Below, in pieces: positions 6,357-14,881 of a stretch of DNA of 21,785 nt. This DNA is from SBAX01 sp043806315. GTDB lineage: Bacteria; Planctomycetota; Phycisphaerae; UBA1845. The position numbers and the translations under genes are program-made. Below the pieces are notes generated by a model. The model was given only the letters and a program-made list of their open reading frames with translations, had not been told where the DNA came from and ran no database searches. Within the stretch, counting starts at the first letter, position 1. Each line of letters opens with the position of its first letter. The stretch is taken from the NCBI GenBank assembly GCA_043806315.1, contig JAZDHF010000167.1, forward strand, positions 1 to 21,785, in the 5' to 3' direction.

Positions 6357-7688
6357 TTATTCGTGGCTCGCCGCCGGCAGGCGGTTGCTGCTGTAGCGGG
6401 CCGAGAGAATCCGCCGGGGGAGCGGCTGCCGGAAAAACGGCGGAGCGGTCTCGTTGCCGAGCAGCGCGGACCCTTGCCGGGTCTGCCACTGACGGTCGCA
6501 AAGATTGGCATAGGTAAAGTAGATGAACCCGCGGTCGGCGGAGGGGTCGCCGCCGGAGGCGGACAAGGCCTTGCGAAGTTCGTTCACGGGGATCCGGGCG
6601 AGTTCGATGAACTCGCCACCGCCGACTTCGACGAGTCGTTCGGGCTTGAAGTCGTGCCAGGATGCCCCTGGCTTCGGCAGGAGCGGCACTTCTCGGCGCA
6701 CCTGGTCCAGCTCATAGACCCACCTTCCGTCGGCGAAGGGCGGTGAGCCGCCGAAGTTCACGTTGATGAGCAGCGGCTGGTCGGTGCGGTTGACCAGACG
6801 TGCGACGAGGACGTCCGCGTCTCGTTCGACGACCAGGTCGGCTTGTACTCCGGCCCGTGAGACCGTCGGGGGGGCGCCGTCTCGGACGGTGATCGTCGCG
6901 GGAGTGCTGAACACCCGGCCCGCTCGGGCGGCGGCGAGGGTTTTATCCGTCCAATCGGGGACATAATCCAGCATGACCGTATACTCGCCGTGGTCCAGCA
7001 GAGGGAACCTCGCCCACCCGCGGTTGAAGGCCCGGGCCGTCACCGAGACTCGCTCGCCCGGCGCGAGCACGCCGCCGGGACCGCCCGCCAGACGCGACTG
7101 AACCGCGGCGAAGACCGCCGCTTCGCCGGCGATGTCGTCCACGCGAAGCTCCAGTTCACGTCCGTCAGGAGCGCGCACCTTGAGCCACTCGGCCACATCG
7201 AGCATGTCCGCGACCTGTCGGGCGTCGTCGGGGTTAGCGCGGACGGCGGGGTCCACGTCGAAGGGCACGCGCGCGGGGTAGGACAGACGGTTCGTCATCG
7301 TGATGTTCAAGTCGACCGGCTCGTTCCAGTCGATGATCGGCTTGGAGAACGAGAGCGAGACTTCCGCGCCGGAGAACCAGAGGCGATCGAACACGTCAAG
7401 GAGCTTCTTGGCGCGGAGAGAAGCTTCGATGTCGGCGCTGTCGGCTGCGGTCCGCAACACGTCCCAGGCCTCCATGCCGATCGCACAGAGACGGCGGGTG
7501 GCGAACATCCTCGTCTCATAGGCGGGATCGCCGAGGGTGCGGACTAAGGAGACCATCTCCTCATGGTTGGTCGGCCCGACCAGCGAGGGCCTTTCCCCTG
7601 CGCGCGTCCATTCCGATGATCCAAGCGCCGCGGCGCCGACGAGTAACGCGAGAGCGGTCTTTGAAATCCCGTGGTGCGTCGTGTCCAA
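6357..7688 (-). CDS. Secreted hypothetical protein with HEAT-like pair and beta-rich domains
   Basis: No function recognised. From the TTG at 7688 the product has 443 residues, with a signal-like N-terminus (SKTALALLVGAAALG, about residues 9-23). Residues 43-100 form two HEAT-like helical hairpins (LVRTLGDPAYETRMFATRRL, then GMEAWDVLRTA, then IEASLRAKKLLDVF). The remainder is rich in beta-strand patterns, with Ig-like features such as EPVDLNITMTNR and DGEYTV-type edges near residues 119-133 and 240-260. TTG was chosen because GGGGGAG (7700-7694) stands 5 nt before it and puts the signal peptide at the start; in-frame ATGs at 7718 and 7748 lack a good binding site. The same combination is common in exported planctomycete proteins of unknown role (general knowledge). 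It is divergent from the next gene. Confidence 0.65.
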   Translation of the reverse strand: MDTTHHGISKTALALLVGAAALGSSEWTRAGERPSLVGPTNHEEMVSLVRTLGDPAYETRMFATRRLCAIGMEAWDVLRTAADSADIEASLRAKKLLDVFDRLWFSGAEVSLSFSKPIIDWNEPVDLNITMTNRLSYPARVPFDVDPAVRANPDDARQVADMLDVAEWLKVRAPDGRELELRVDDIAGEAAVFAAVQSRLAGGPGGVLAPGERVSVTARAFNRGWARFPLLDHGEYTVMLDYVPDWTDKTLAAARAGRVFSTPATITVRDGAPPTVSRAGVQADLVVERDADVLVARLVNRTDQPLLINVNFGGSPPFADGRWVYELDQVRREVPLLPKPGASWHDFKPERLVEVGGGEFIELARIPVNELRKALSASGGDPSADRGFIYFTYANLCDRQWQTRQGSALLGNETAPPFFRQPLPRRILSARYSSNRLPAASHE

Positions 7689-7795
7689 GCCGTCTCCCCC
7701 AAGGGCCGTCACTATCATAGCGGCCACAACCGGTCCGAGGTTCGTCATTAGCTTCGGTCGGTTCCGGGCGCCCCTGAAGCCGGGGTCGCCGCGGA

Positions 7796-7831
7796 TTGGT
7801 CGGTCCGGTCCCGGGGGTCTAAAATAGCGAC
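7796..7831 (+). promoter_or_regulatory. Putative promoter directly abutting the GT-C/TPR gene
   Basis: TTGGTC (7796-7801) and TAAAAT (7820-7825) are 18 nt apart. The start expected about 6-7 nt after the -10 box falls on the GTG at 7832 itself, so the mRNA may lack a leader. No Shine-Dalgarno sequence is present. Confidence 0.4.
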
Positions 7832-9799
7832 GTGCAGCCAAACCCCGTAACTCCCACAGGCCCCACGCGATGGCGTTTTTCGGCCCCGATTGTCATTGTC
7901 GCCCTCGTCGCCATTACGTTCATGCCCGCACTGACGGGCAGTTTCGTGGACTGGGACGATCGCGATCTGCTTCTCCTGAACACACGCTATCGGACGTTGG
8001 ATGCGGAAAGCCTGCGGTGGATGTTCACAACGTCGTACACCGGGCACTTCCAACCCCTTACGTGGCTGAGCTACACCTTGGACTGGGCGATTTGGAATCG
8101 GGAGTCCTTTGGGTACCACTTGACGAATCTGGTGCTCCACGCGGGGGCCGCACTTACGTTCTATTTCGTCGCCCGTACGCTGATTGTGGTTGCCCGTTCG
8201 GGGAAGGATGCTCTACCGATCGACGGTCGAATCGCGAGTCAGTCGGGTTCCGTGGTCTTGGCGGCGTCCTTCGCGGCGGTCCTCTTCGCGACGCACCCGT
8301 TGCGGGCCGAGTCCGTCGCTTGGATTGCCGAACGCCGCGACGTTCTCAGCGGCTTCATTTCGCTGCTTGCCGTCGCGTGCTACTTGCGCTACGCAAAGGT
8401 CCGAACACGCTCTCGCCGCGCGGCGATCGTCGCGTATCTCGCGACGTTCGGGTTCCTGGCGCTTTCCCTACTTGCGAAAGCGACGGCCGCGACGTTGCCG
8501 GTCGTGCTGTTGATCCTGGATGTGTACCCGTTGCGGCGGCTGGGCGGATCGCGCGGGCTATGGCGTAGCGCGGCTCGCGAGGTTTGGCTCGAGAAACTCC
8601 CGTTGGCGGCATTGGGACTGGCCGCCGGCGTGCGGGCGATCGTCGCTCAAGCGCAGCAGGACGCGCTCTATCCGTTGGGCGAGTACGATCTGCCGGCGCG
8701 CCTTGCTCAGGCCTGTTACGGCGCCACGTTCTATCTGTGGAAAACGCTCTGGCCGACGAATCTGGGGCCGCTGTACCAACTTCCGCGAGGAGCGAACCTA
8801 GTGGGACCGATGCTGTGGCGGAGCCTCCCGGTCGTCGCGGGACTTACGATCATCGCGGTTGTGCTGCGACGGCGCATTCCTGCGTTGACCGCGGCCTTTG
8901 CGGCCTACGTTGTACTGCTTGCGCCAGTGTTGGGATTTGCTCAAAGCGGCCCGCAACTCGTCGCCGACCGTTACAGCTACCTGCCGTGTTTGGGATTCGC
9001 CGTGCTCGCCGGGGTCGCGATCGGCGGAGTGATCGAGCGTTTTGGACGGAACCGTTCGGCGCGAGGCGTGGTCATTCTATTCGTGGCCGGCGTGCTCACC
9101 GCGTTGCAGCACGCGACCTACCGGCAGTGCGACATTTGGCGATCCTCGTTGGCGCTCTGGGCGCAGGGGGTTCGTGTGAGTCCCGACAGTTCCGTCGCCC
9201 ACGTGAACTATGCCGACGCCCTCAGTGGAATCGGTGATCTTGACGGGGCGGTCCGTCACTACCGACGCGGCCTCGAGCTGGAGCCGCGCGATCCGATCGC
9301 CACGAATCATCTCGCCGACGTTCTGTCGAGGCTCGGCGACGCCGCCGGCGCGACCGCGATGTATGAGCGAACGCTGCAACTCGACGGCAAGCGGGCGGCG
9401 GTCTACCCCCAACTTGCGCATCTGCTCATCGTGCAGGACCGCGCCGCCGATGCGGTCGCCTTGCTCCGCGGGCGACTTTCGCGGGCGCCTACCGACCTGG
9501 AGACGATGAGTTTTCTCGCGGAGCTGCTGGCGACGTACCCCGACGGCGAACTGCGCAACGGGGCGGAGGCCGCGAGATGGGCGGCCCTAGTCAGTGAGGC
9601 GCACGGCGGGACCGACGGCCCGGCACTGCTCACCTACGCGACCGCGTTGGCCGAAGCCGGCCGATTCGACGAAAGCATCTCCGTCGCCGAACGAGCCTTG
9701 CGGTTCGCCGACGGGGCCGGAAACGAGCGGCTCGCCGACGAACTCCGCCGCCGGCTGACCCTCTTTCGCTCCCACCAGGCATACCATTTCGGGGACTGA
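7832..9799 (+). CDS. GT-C-type membrane glycosyltransferase with C-terminal TPR repeats (TMTC-like)
   Basis: This 655-residue protein has many membrane helices in its first about 430 residues, then soluble TPR repeats (about 440-560: VAHVNYADALSGIGDLDGAV, RHYRRGLELEPRDP, TNHLADVLSRLGDAAGA). Near the start, FVDWDDRDLLLLN (residues 38-50) matches the first-loop acidic motif of GT-C/PMT-type enzymes. ATHPLRAESVAWIAERRDVL resembles the HPxxxEaVawvxxRxDLL signature of TMTC proteins, which transfer mannose from a lipid carrier to proteins in eukaryotes; bacterial homologues are abundant but mostly untested. The likely role is glycosylation of secreted or membrane targets, with the TPR part binding partners. 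It begins with GTG and runs convergently into the histidine kinase gene (16 nt between stops). Donor and acceptor are unknown. Confidence 0.75.
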   Translation: MQPNPVTPTGPTRWRFSAPIVIVALVAITFMPALTGSFVDWDDRDLLLLNTRYRTLDAESLRWMFTTSYTGHFQPLTWLSYTLDWAIWNRESFGYHLTNLVLHAGAALTFYFVARTLIVVARSGKDALPIDGRIASQSGSVVLAASFAAVLFATHPLRAESVAWIAERRDVLSGFISLLAVACYLRYAKVRTRSRRAAIVAYLATFGFLALSLLAKATAATLPVVLLILDVYPLRRLGGSRGLWRSAAREVWLEKLPLAALGLAAGVRAIVAQAQQDALYPLGEYDLPARLAQACYGATFYLWKTLWPTNLGPLYQLPRGANLVGPMLWRSLPVVAGLTIIAVVLRRRIPALTAAFAAYVVLLAPVLGFAQSGPQLVADRYSYLPCLGFAVLAGVAIGGVIERFGRNRSARGVVILFVAGVLTALQHATYRQCDIWRSSLALWAQGVRVSPDSSVAHVNYADALSGIGDLDGAVRHYRRGLELEPRDPIATNHLADVLSRLGDAAGATAMYERTLQLDGKRAAVYPQLAHLLIVQDRAADAVALLRGRLSRAPTDLETMSFLAELLATYPDGELRNGAEAARWAALVSEAHGGTDGPALLTYATALAEAGRFDESISVAERALRFADGAGNERLADELRRRLTLFRSHQAYHFGD

Positions 9800-9815
9800 C
9801 GCGGACGGAGAGCGA

Positions 9816-11813
9816 TCAACCCGCGCCGACGCCCGAAGCCGCGAGCGGCTCGATGGTCGTGTGGGCACGGATCATCTCGATCAGTTTCGCGCGATCTATG
9901 GGTTTGGTAGCGTAGTCGTTGCAACCCGCTTCGAGACAGCGTTCGCGGTCGCTGGACATCGCGTGGGCGGTAAGGGCAATGATCGGGCGGAAGTAACCCG
10001 CGCGGCGCAAGCGTCGGGCGGCCTCGTGTCCGTCGAGTTCGGGCATCTGAACGTCCATGAGAATGATATCGAAAGGTCGTCCCGCGTCTTCGGCGGCGAG
10101 GGCCTGGGTAACGGCGATCTGACCATTCCCAGCGATGGTCACGTTCGCGCCGGCCCTGGTCAACACGAGCGAAATCAGTCGTTGATTGTCGACGCCGTCC
10201 TCGGCCAGCAGGACGCGGCAATGCAACGGAGCGGGCGGGCGGGCGATGGCGTCCTCGGAGACGGGGGCGAGAGCAAGGGCAATAGCGCCCGCCGGCGCCT
10301 CCACGATCCGCACTCCGTCGAGCGAGCCGACGGGAACGGTCGCCCGAACACAGGCCCCCACGCCGGGCTTGGTATCCACGATGGTGACGTCGCCGCCGAG
10401 GACCTCGGCAAGCCGCTTGGCGATCAGCAGGCCCAGTCCCGTGCCGCCGAACTTACGCGTGGTCGAAGCGTCGCCCTGCGTGAAGGGCTGGAAGAGGCGT
10501 GCGGCTTGCTCGCGTGTAATGCCGACCCCGGTGTCCACCACGTCGAACTGGATCATAGGGGCCTCGCTGGTCACGAGGCGGACAATCAGCCGCACGCCGC
10601 CCACTTTCGTAAACTTGATCGCATTACCGACCAAGTTCAGAAGGATCTGTCGGAGCCGTGTCGGGTCGCTCTGAATGGCCTCGGGCACGGCGCCCTGGTA
10701 TTCGCAATCAAGGGATAGTTTCTTGGCGTCGGCGCGGACGCGCATCAAGGAGAGGACCTCGGCGACCACTCCGGCGGGCGAACAGAGAATCCGCTCGACG
10801 GTCATCCGGCCGACTTCAATCTTGGAGAGGTCGAGAACGTCATTAAGGATCGAAAGCAGATGCTCACCGTTTCGCCGAATGGTATGGACGGCATTCAACC
10901 GCTGCGGCTCAGGCAGGCTGGGTTCGGTGAGCATTTCGGAGAAGCCCAGAATGGCGGTCATCGGGGTGCGGATTTCATGACTCATGTTCGCCAGGAACTC
11001 ACTCTTGGCGCGGTCCGCGCTTTCGGCCCGCTCCTTGGCTTCGTTCAACTGTTCCGTTCGCTGGCGGACGCGCTCTTCCAGTTCATCGTAGGCTTGCCGC
11101 AGTGCGACATCGCGTTCTTGTATCTGCGTAAGCATCTCGTTGAACGCATCGGTCAACGCCCCGAGTTCGTCTTGGGCATGCTTTCTCGCCCGTTCGGTGT
11201 ATTGTCGCGAGAGCGTGACCCGCCGCGCCGTTTCCACAAGGTCCAAAACCGGCTGCGTGAACACGCGCTGCAGTCGGGTGGCAAAGAACAGCGCAATCCC
11301 GAGGGATATCACCATCACGCCGAAGACGATTCCGGTGAGGTCCAGGAATTGGGAGTGGTACAGCCCCCAGTTCCACGCCAACCAGATCGAGCCGATGGTC
11401 TCGCCGTCCAAGGTGATCGGTCGCAGCACGGTGAGCTTGCCACCGTCAAACCGGTGTTGCGACTCGCCGGCCTGGGGAGGAATGACGACGGTCGCGCCTT
11501 GGGGCCGGTAGTCGGCGAAGGGACGCCCGTCGCGCCCGTAGATGCACGCCGCGAGCATGTACTTATCGGCCGCAAGCCCCTTAAGGGTATCCGCCGCGGA
11601 TGCACGATCATTGAAGGTGATCGCGGCCGTGCAGTTGCTGCCCACAATGTCCGCACGCGTCGCCAGATCATAAACGCTGGTTGTTCGAGAGCCCCACCAC
11701 GTACTTGCCAGGATCGCGGCACAGTCGATGGCCAGGGACATCCCCGCGACCAGCGTCGTCACCAACGTCAACTTGACGCGTAGGGAAAGATCGCGAAAGC
11801 GGGGCACCCTCAT
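9816..11813 (-). CDS. Hybrid sensor histidine kinase/response regulator with CHASE8-type sensor
   Basis: This 665-residue inner-membrane kinase has the following order: membrane segment (about 14-36); extracytoplasmic sensor (about 40-155) with CHASE8-like features (DLATRADIVGSNCTAAITF, LAACIYGRDGRPF); second membrane segment (157-178); HAMP (180-232); a coiled coil (235-270); HisKA with phospho-acceptor His279 in MSHEIRTP; HATPase with N-box NLVGNAIKF (393-401) and G-boxes DTGVGI (427-432) and GGTGLGL (456-462); and a receiver domain with Glu538-Asp539, phospho-acceptor Asp587 in LMDVQMPELDG, and Lys637 in ATKPID. There is no HPt or output domain, so phosphate must pass to a partner elsewhere. 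AAAGG immediately precedes the ATG; a GTG two codons later would have ideal 6-nt spacing and could be the true start. It is the third gene after the TonB receptor and YfiR gene, 85 nt downstream of the latter. Confidence 0.92.
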   Translation of the reverse strand: MRVPRFRDLSLRVKLTLVTTLVAGMSLAIDCAAILASTWWGSRTTSVYDLATRADIVGSNCTAAITFNDRASAADTLKGLAADKYMLAACIYGRDGRPFADYRPQGATVVIPPQAGESQHRFDGGKLTVLRPITLDGETIGSIWLAWNWGLYHSQFLDLTGIVFGVMVISLGIALFFATRLQRVFTQPVLDLVETARRVTLSRQYTERARKHAQDELGALTDAFNEMLTQIQERDVALRQAYDELEERVRQRTEQLNEAKERAESADRAKSEFLANMSHEIRTPMTAILGFSEMLTEPSLPEPQRLNAVHTIRRNGEHLLSILNDVLDLSKIEVGRMTVERILCSPAGVVAEVLSLMRVRADAKKLSLDCEYQGAVPEAIQSDPTRLRQILLNLVGNAIKFTKVGGVRLIVRLVTSEAPMIQFDVVDTGVGITREQAARLFQPFTQGDASTTRKFGGTGLGLLIAKRLAEVLGGDVTIVDTKPGVGACVRATVPVGSLDGVRIVEAPAGAIALALAPVSEDAIARPPAPLHCRVLLAEDGVDNQRLISLVLTRAGANVTIAGNGQIAVTQALAAEDAGRPFDIILMDVQMPELDGHEAARRLRRAGYFRPIIALTAHAMSSDRERCLEAGCNDYATKPIDRAKLIEMIRAHTTIEPLAASGVGAG

Positions 11814-11898
11814 CCTTTGTCTCTCGATGCGCCTATAGCAAAATCGGCTTTTGTGTATCGGTTCTTCCGTAGAAACGGCGAGTCGGTCACGCGATTGG

Positions 11899-12486
11899 TC
11901 AACTCTTTTCCTTAGGATACACGACCTTGGCCAGTTTCATTAACTTGGAACTGAGCTGGAGCTTCGACCGTTCGACGGCATCGCGGTTCAGGTGGAAGAC
12001 GATGTTGCCCGCGGACAAGACGAACGAGAGCATGCCCCCGGCCGCGGCGAACTCGTCGCTTTCTCCGACGACAAGCACCGGCGCATCGCCGAGGAGTTCT
12101 AGGATGGATCCCCATCGGCTTTGCAGCGATTCACTGATGTACAAGATATGGCAACTGCGTAGTGCAGTGCGATCGTTTTCCGAGCGGGGCGGCAATCGTT
12201 TGACAAGGAACTTCCGGTTCTCGACGGTCTTGCCCTCGACGGTCTTGTCGAGCGTTTCGCCGAACGGGTCGACGCCCAGAATGCCGATGACCACCGGCGC
12301 GGATTCGTCCGCGAAGGCGTTGTTCGGCCAGGTGGTGAACTTTGCGAAGTTATACAGATAGGCTGCCTTGACTTGTGCGGTCTTGATTGGATCGACAGTC
12401 TCGGCGCGCGCCGTCAAGGAAGGCGCGGCCCATGCGCAGGCCGCCCCGATCCAGCACAACCGACGAATGGGTGGTCGGATACTCAT
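11899..12486 (-). CDS. YfiR-family periplasmic protein (DUF4154)
   Basis: This 195-residue protein has a signal peptide (residues 1-28, ending SLTARA). The mature part has the YfiR/DUF4154 pattern: VKAAYLYNFAKFTTWP near the start, VVIGILGVDPFG, NRKFLVKRL, then CHILYIS, PVLVVGESDEFA, GGMLSFVLSAGNIVFHLN, and a helical end. In Pseudomonas, YfiR is a periplasmic inhibitor that binds the CHASE8 periplasmic domain of the diguanylate cyclase YfiN. Here the neighbour carrying a CHASE8-like domain is a histidine kinase, so the same contact is inferred. Only one Cys is seen in the mature part, so the redox disulfides known in Pseudomonas YfiR are absent. The start codon overlaps the TonB receptor stop (ATGA), indicating translational coupling. 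Confidence 0.88.
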   Translation of the reverse strand: MSIRPPIRRLCWIGAACAWAAPSLTARAETVDPIKTAQVKAAYLYNFAKFTTWPNNAFADESAPVVIGILGVDPFGETLDKTVEGKTVENRKFLVKRLPPRSENDRTALRSCHILYISESLQSRWGSILELLGDAPVLVVGESDEFAAAGGMLSFVLSAGNIVFHLNRDAVERSKLQLSSKLMKLAKVVYPKEKS

Positions 12487-14558
12487 GGAATGTGAATTCG
12501 ACACTCCACATAAACCATCCACGGAACCTCGGCGGCGTTGATGAAAAGCGTTCCGCCCTCGGGGTGGTGCGGGTCCAAAACGTTCCGTACGCCGACGGCG
12601 ACAGCCGCCCGGTCGTTGCGGAATTCGTGCTCCGCGCGGAGGTCCCATCGCAGGTACGGGTCGATCTTGCGTGAGACGAGCGGAAAGTCCGCGTTCGGGG
12701 CGGACGTCGTGTCCACAAAGTACAGGTGACTGGACAGATGCCAATCGGGCGTCAGGTCATAGCGCGCCCCGATCATGGCCTTGTGGCGCGGCGGGGTGAT
12801 GGCGTCCGAATACTGGTACGGTACCGTCGAGTGCCACGCGAGCTGTTGGAACGTGTAGTTCGAGAGAAGGGTGAGTTTGTCCGACGCCGCGTAACGGGCG
12901 TCGAACTCCAGGCCATACAACTGCGCTTGCGCTCCGTTGGCGACCGCGAGGTCGATCAACCCCGGTGGTCCCAACCGCGGGGTCAGGGGCGCATACTCGT
13001 CGTAGTCGTGCCAATACCACGCAACGCTGGTCTGAAAGCGCCGGTTCGGCTGCCAACGCCAACCCAACTCGTAGGCGACAAGCGAGAGGGGATCCATGTC
13101 CCGATCCGCCACCGCCCACACCAGGCCGTTCAGAAACGGCATCTCGAGGAATCGCAGTCCCGCCGGAGGCATCTGGAACGCCCGCGACACCGAGCCGTAA
13201 ACCCGCGCCGTGTCGCTGATCTCGTACAGCAGCGCCGCCTCCGCACTGGGTTGAAAGCCGCCGTAGAACTCGTAGTGCATGCTCGCCCCAAGGTCCAACG
13301 ACCAGCGCGGACGGAACCGCCATTGGTCCCTCGCATAGACGCCAAGGGTTCCGGTTTCCACGCTTGGTTTGGAAAGGACTCGAGGGTCGGAATTGGTCGC
13401 ATCCAGTAAATCGGCCCGCGAGTCCACGCCCCAGGTCAGCGTGTGGTTCTCGATCGGGCTGAGCGTATGGGCGAACTGGAGGGCAAGCTGCTGATAGCGA
13501 TAGTCGAATTGTCGCAGACCCGGCGAGCCGTAGAAGTCGTTCAGGTATCCCGTCAGACTATAGGAGTTGTCGTCGCTCGTGCGGCGCTCCCACTTGCCGA
13601 GGACGAAGGAGGCCTGGGATCCCGGATTCCGAGAGAATCCGAACCCTCCCAGCGGCGTCCGCGGGTATCCGCCGTCCAGGACGCCGCTGCCCGCGGACAG
13701 GGTCAGCGTATCGTTGGGGGCGCGCTCGTAGATGGCGTGCACGCCAAAGCGACCGATCTTGTAGTCGTCGTCGAGCCCTCCGAACACGGAGAGTCCTTCG
13801 CGAAAACCATCGCTTCCTTCAAACTCACCCGACAGTCGCAGCCGCAGCTTTCCTTCCTCGAAGGCATAGCCGAGGTGTTCCTTCTGCGCGCCGCGCGAGC
13901 CGCCGCCCAGTGTTGCGGTGACGCCAAGCTGATCGCGGGGGTCCTTGGTGATGATGTTGATCACCCCGTTGACGGCGTTGGCGCCCCAGGTGACGCCCGC
14001 GGGACCGCGGATGATCTCGATGCGTGCGACGTCTTCCAACTGAAACGGCCAACTGCCCCATGCGGTTCCGCCGAACAGCGAGTCGAAGATTTGACGCCCG
14101 TCGACCAGCACGAGAACGTAGCGCGAAGCGAATCCGTGCAACCCGCGGGGCGAGACGGCCGCGTTGCCGTAGGAAAGTTCCGCCACATCGACCCCGGCCG
14201 CGAGCCGCAAGGCGTCCGGGATCGAGCGCGCCCCGGACGCGCGGATATCCTCCGCGGTGATCACGGAGATCGCACGCGGCACGGAGAGGATCGTCTCCTC
14301 GCGGCGCGAGGCCGTGACGACGACCTGGACGGCCATCAGTTCTTCGAGGCCCATTTCCGCGATGTCCGCTTTCGGTTTAGAGTCCGGGCTGGCCCGCTTC
14401 TCCGTCGGCACTTCCTCGGCCTCGTGTGAATCGGCAGGGGGGATGGGCTCGACCGGACCGGTCTCAACATTGTCAGGAGGAGACGCCGGCGCAGACTCAG
14501 CGGCCACTTGAAATACGGCCAAGGCCGATGCGAGGAGGGTCGTCTGATACAGGGTCAT
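12483..14558 (-). CDS. TonB-dependent outer-membrane receptor
   Basis: This 691-residue protein imports or senses a ligand at the outer membrane using TonB energy. A signal peptide (residues 1-20, TTLLASALAVFQVAA) is followed by an acidic/Pro-rich linker (about 22-65). Then comes the short conserved lead-in MGLEELMAVQVVVTASRREE and a plug domain (about 75-195) with VPRAISVITAEDI, SIPDALRLAAGVDV, RYVLVLVDGRQIFD, IEIIRGPAGVTWGANAVNGV and INIITKDP. The barrel of alternating strands fills the rest. The ATG at 14558 was chosen because it puts the signal peptide first; an in-frame ATG at 14681 would add 41 unlikely residues and swallow the leader hairpin. The sequence after the stop overlaps the yfiR-like gene by 4 nt. 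It ends in IHIP rather than the aromatic residue usual for barrel proteins. Ligand unknown; the operon suggests signalling rather than plain uptake. Confidence 0.93.
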   Translation of the reverse strand: MTLYQTTLLASALAVFQVAAESAPASPPDNVETGPVEPIPPADSHEAEEVPTEKRASPDSKPKADIAEMGLEELMAVQVVVTASRREETILSVPRAISVITAEDIRASGARSIPDALRLAAGVDVAELSYGNAAVSPRGLHGFASRYVLVLVDGRQIFDSLFGGTAWGSWPFQLEDVARIEIIRGPAGVTWGANAVNGVINIITKDPRDQLGVTATLGGGSRGAQKEHLGYAFEEGKLRLRLSGEFEGSDGFREGLSVFGGLDDDYKIGRFGVHAIYERAPNDTLTLSAGSGVLDGGYPRTPLGGFGFSRNPGSQASFVLGKWERRTSDDNSYSLTGYLNDFYGSPGLRQFDYRYQQLALQFAHTLSPIENHTLTWGVDSRADLLDATNSDPRVLSKPSVETGTLGVYARDQWRFRPRWSLDLGASMHYEFYGGFQPSAEAALLYEISDTARVYGSVSRAFQMPPAGLRFLEMPFLNGLVWAVADRDMDPLSLVAYELGWRWQPNRRFQTSVAWYWHDYDEYAPLTPRLGPPGLIDLAVANGAQAQLYGLEFDARYAASDKLTLLSNYTFQQLAWHSTVPYQYSDAITPPRHKAMIGARYDLTPDWHLSSHLYFVDTTSAPNADFPLVSRKIDPYLRWDLRAEHEFRNDRAAVAVGVRNVLDPHHPEGGTLFINAAEVPWMVYVECRIHIP

Positions 14559-14591
14559 GAGGAAAATCCTGGTTAACTGGGCACGCTTTTC

Positions 14592-14619
14592 GGGCACACC
14601 GCCAGCCGGCGATGTGCCC
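14592..14619 (-). promoter_or_regulatory. Perfect 12-bp hairpin in the TonB-receptor leader
   Basis: GGGCACACCGCC (14592-14603) and GGCGATGTGCCC (14608-14619) pair over 12 positions (one G-T on the RNA) around a 4-nt loop. It lies 33 nt upstream of the receptor start. No U-run follows on either strand, so it is not a plain terminator. A partial third copy of its arm (GTGCCC) follows closely on the minus strand. Confidence 0.5.
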
Positions 14620-14881
14620 CGTGGGTACGCCGAGACCGCCGCGACGCGATCGCGTTGTGCGGGCGTTTCGAGTCCGCCCACGAATCCCTCGACGACGGTA
14701 TTATCGGTGGGAGGGACGACTCTCCTTATGGTTATTGGAAGTTAGGGGAAGCCCCTAGATGACCGTGCGCGGTCGTGAAACGGGTCTCTGAGCCTCAAGT
14801 GCAAACGCGAGGCCATTGGGCCGGTCGCTTGCGCTGCCGGTCCGGACCGGCGGTGCAGGGCCGTGCAGGCCGACACGAAGG
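14620..14881. other. Gene-free spacer between TonB receptor and MBL gene, with two further palindromes
   Basis: No gene is seen here. It holds the small palindrome TAGGGG-AAG-CCCCTA (14743-14757) and a perfect 16-bp palindrome GCCGGTCCGGACCGGC (14836-14851). A GATAAT on the minus strand near 14704-14699 could be a -10 box for the receptor operon, but no good -35 box accompanies it. Confidence 0.35.

Noticed and set aside
12486..12744. N-terminal extension of the YfiR protein to the ATG at 12744
   Set aside because: It would overlap the TonB receptor by 258 nt and bury the signal peptide; the ATGA-coupled start at 12486 fits.
13443..14429. 328-codon open frame on the plus strand
   Set aside because: Antisense to the TonB receptor plug and barrel, where the minus-strand motifs are clear.
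14558..14760. c-di-GMP (GEMM) or cobalamin riboswitch before the TonB receptor
   Set aside because: The conserved core sequences of these riboswitches are not visible; only a simple hairpin is.
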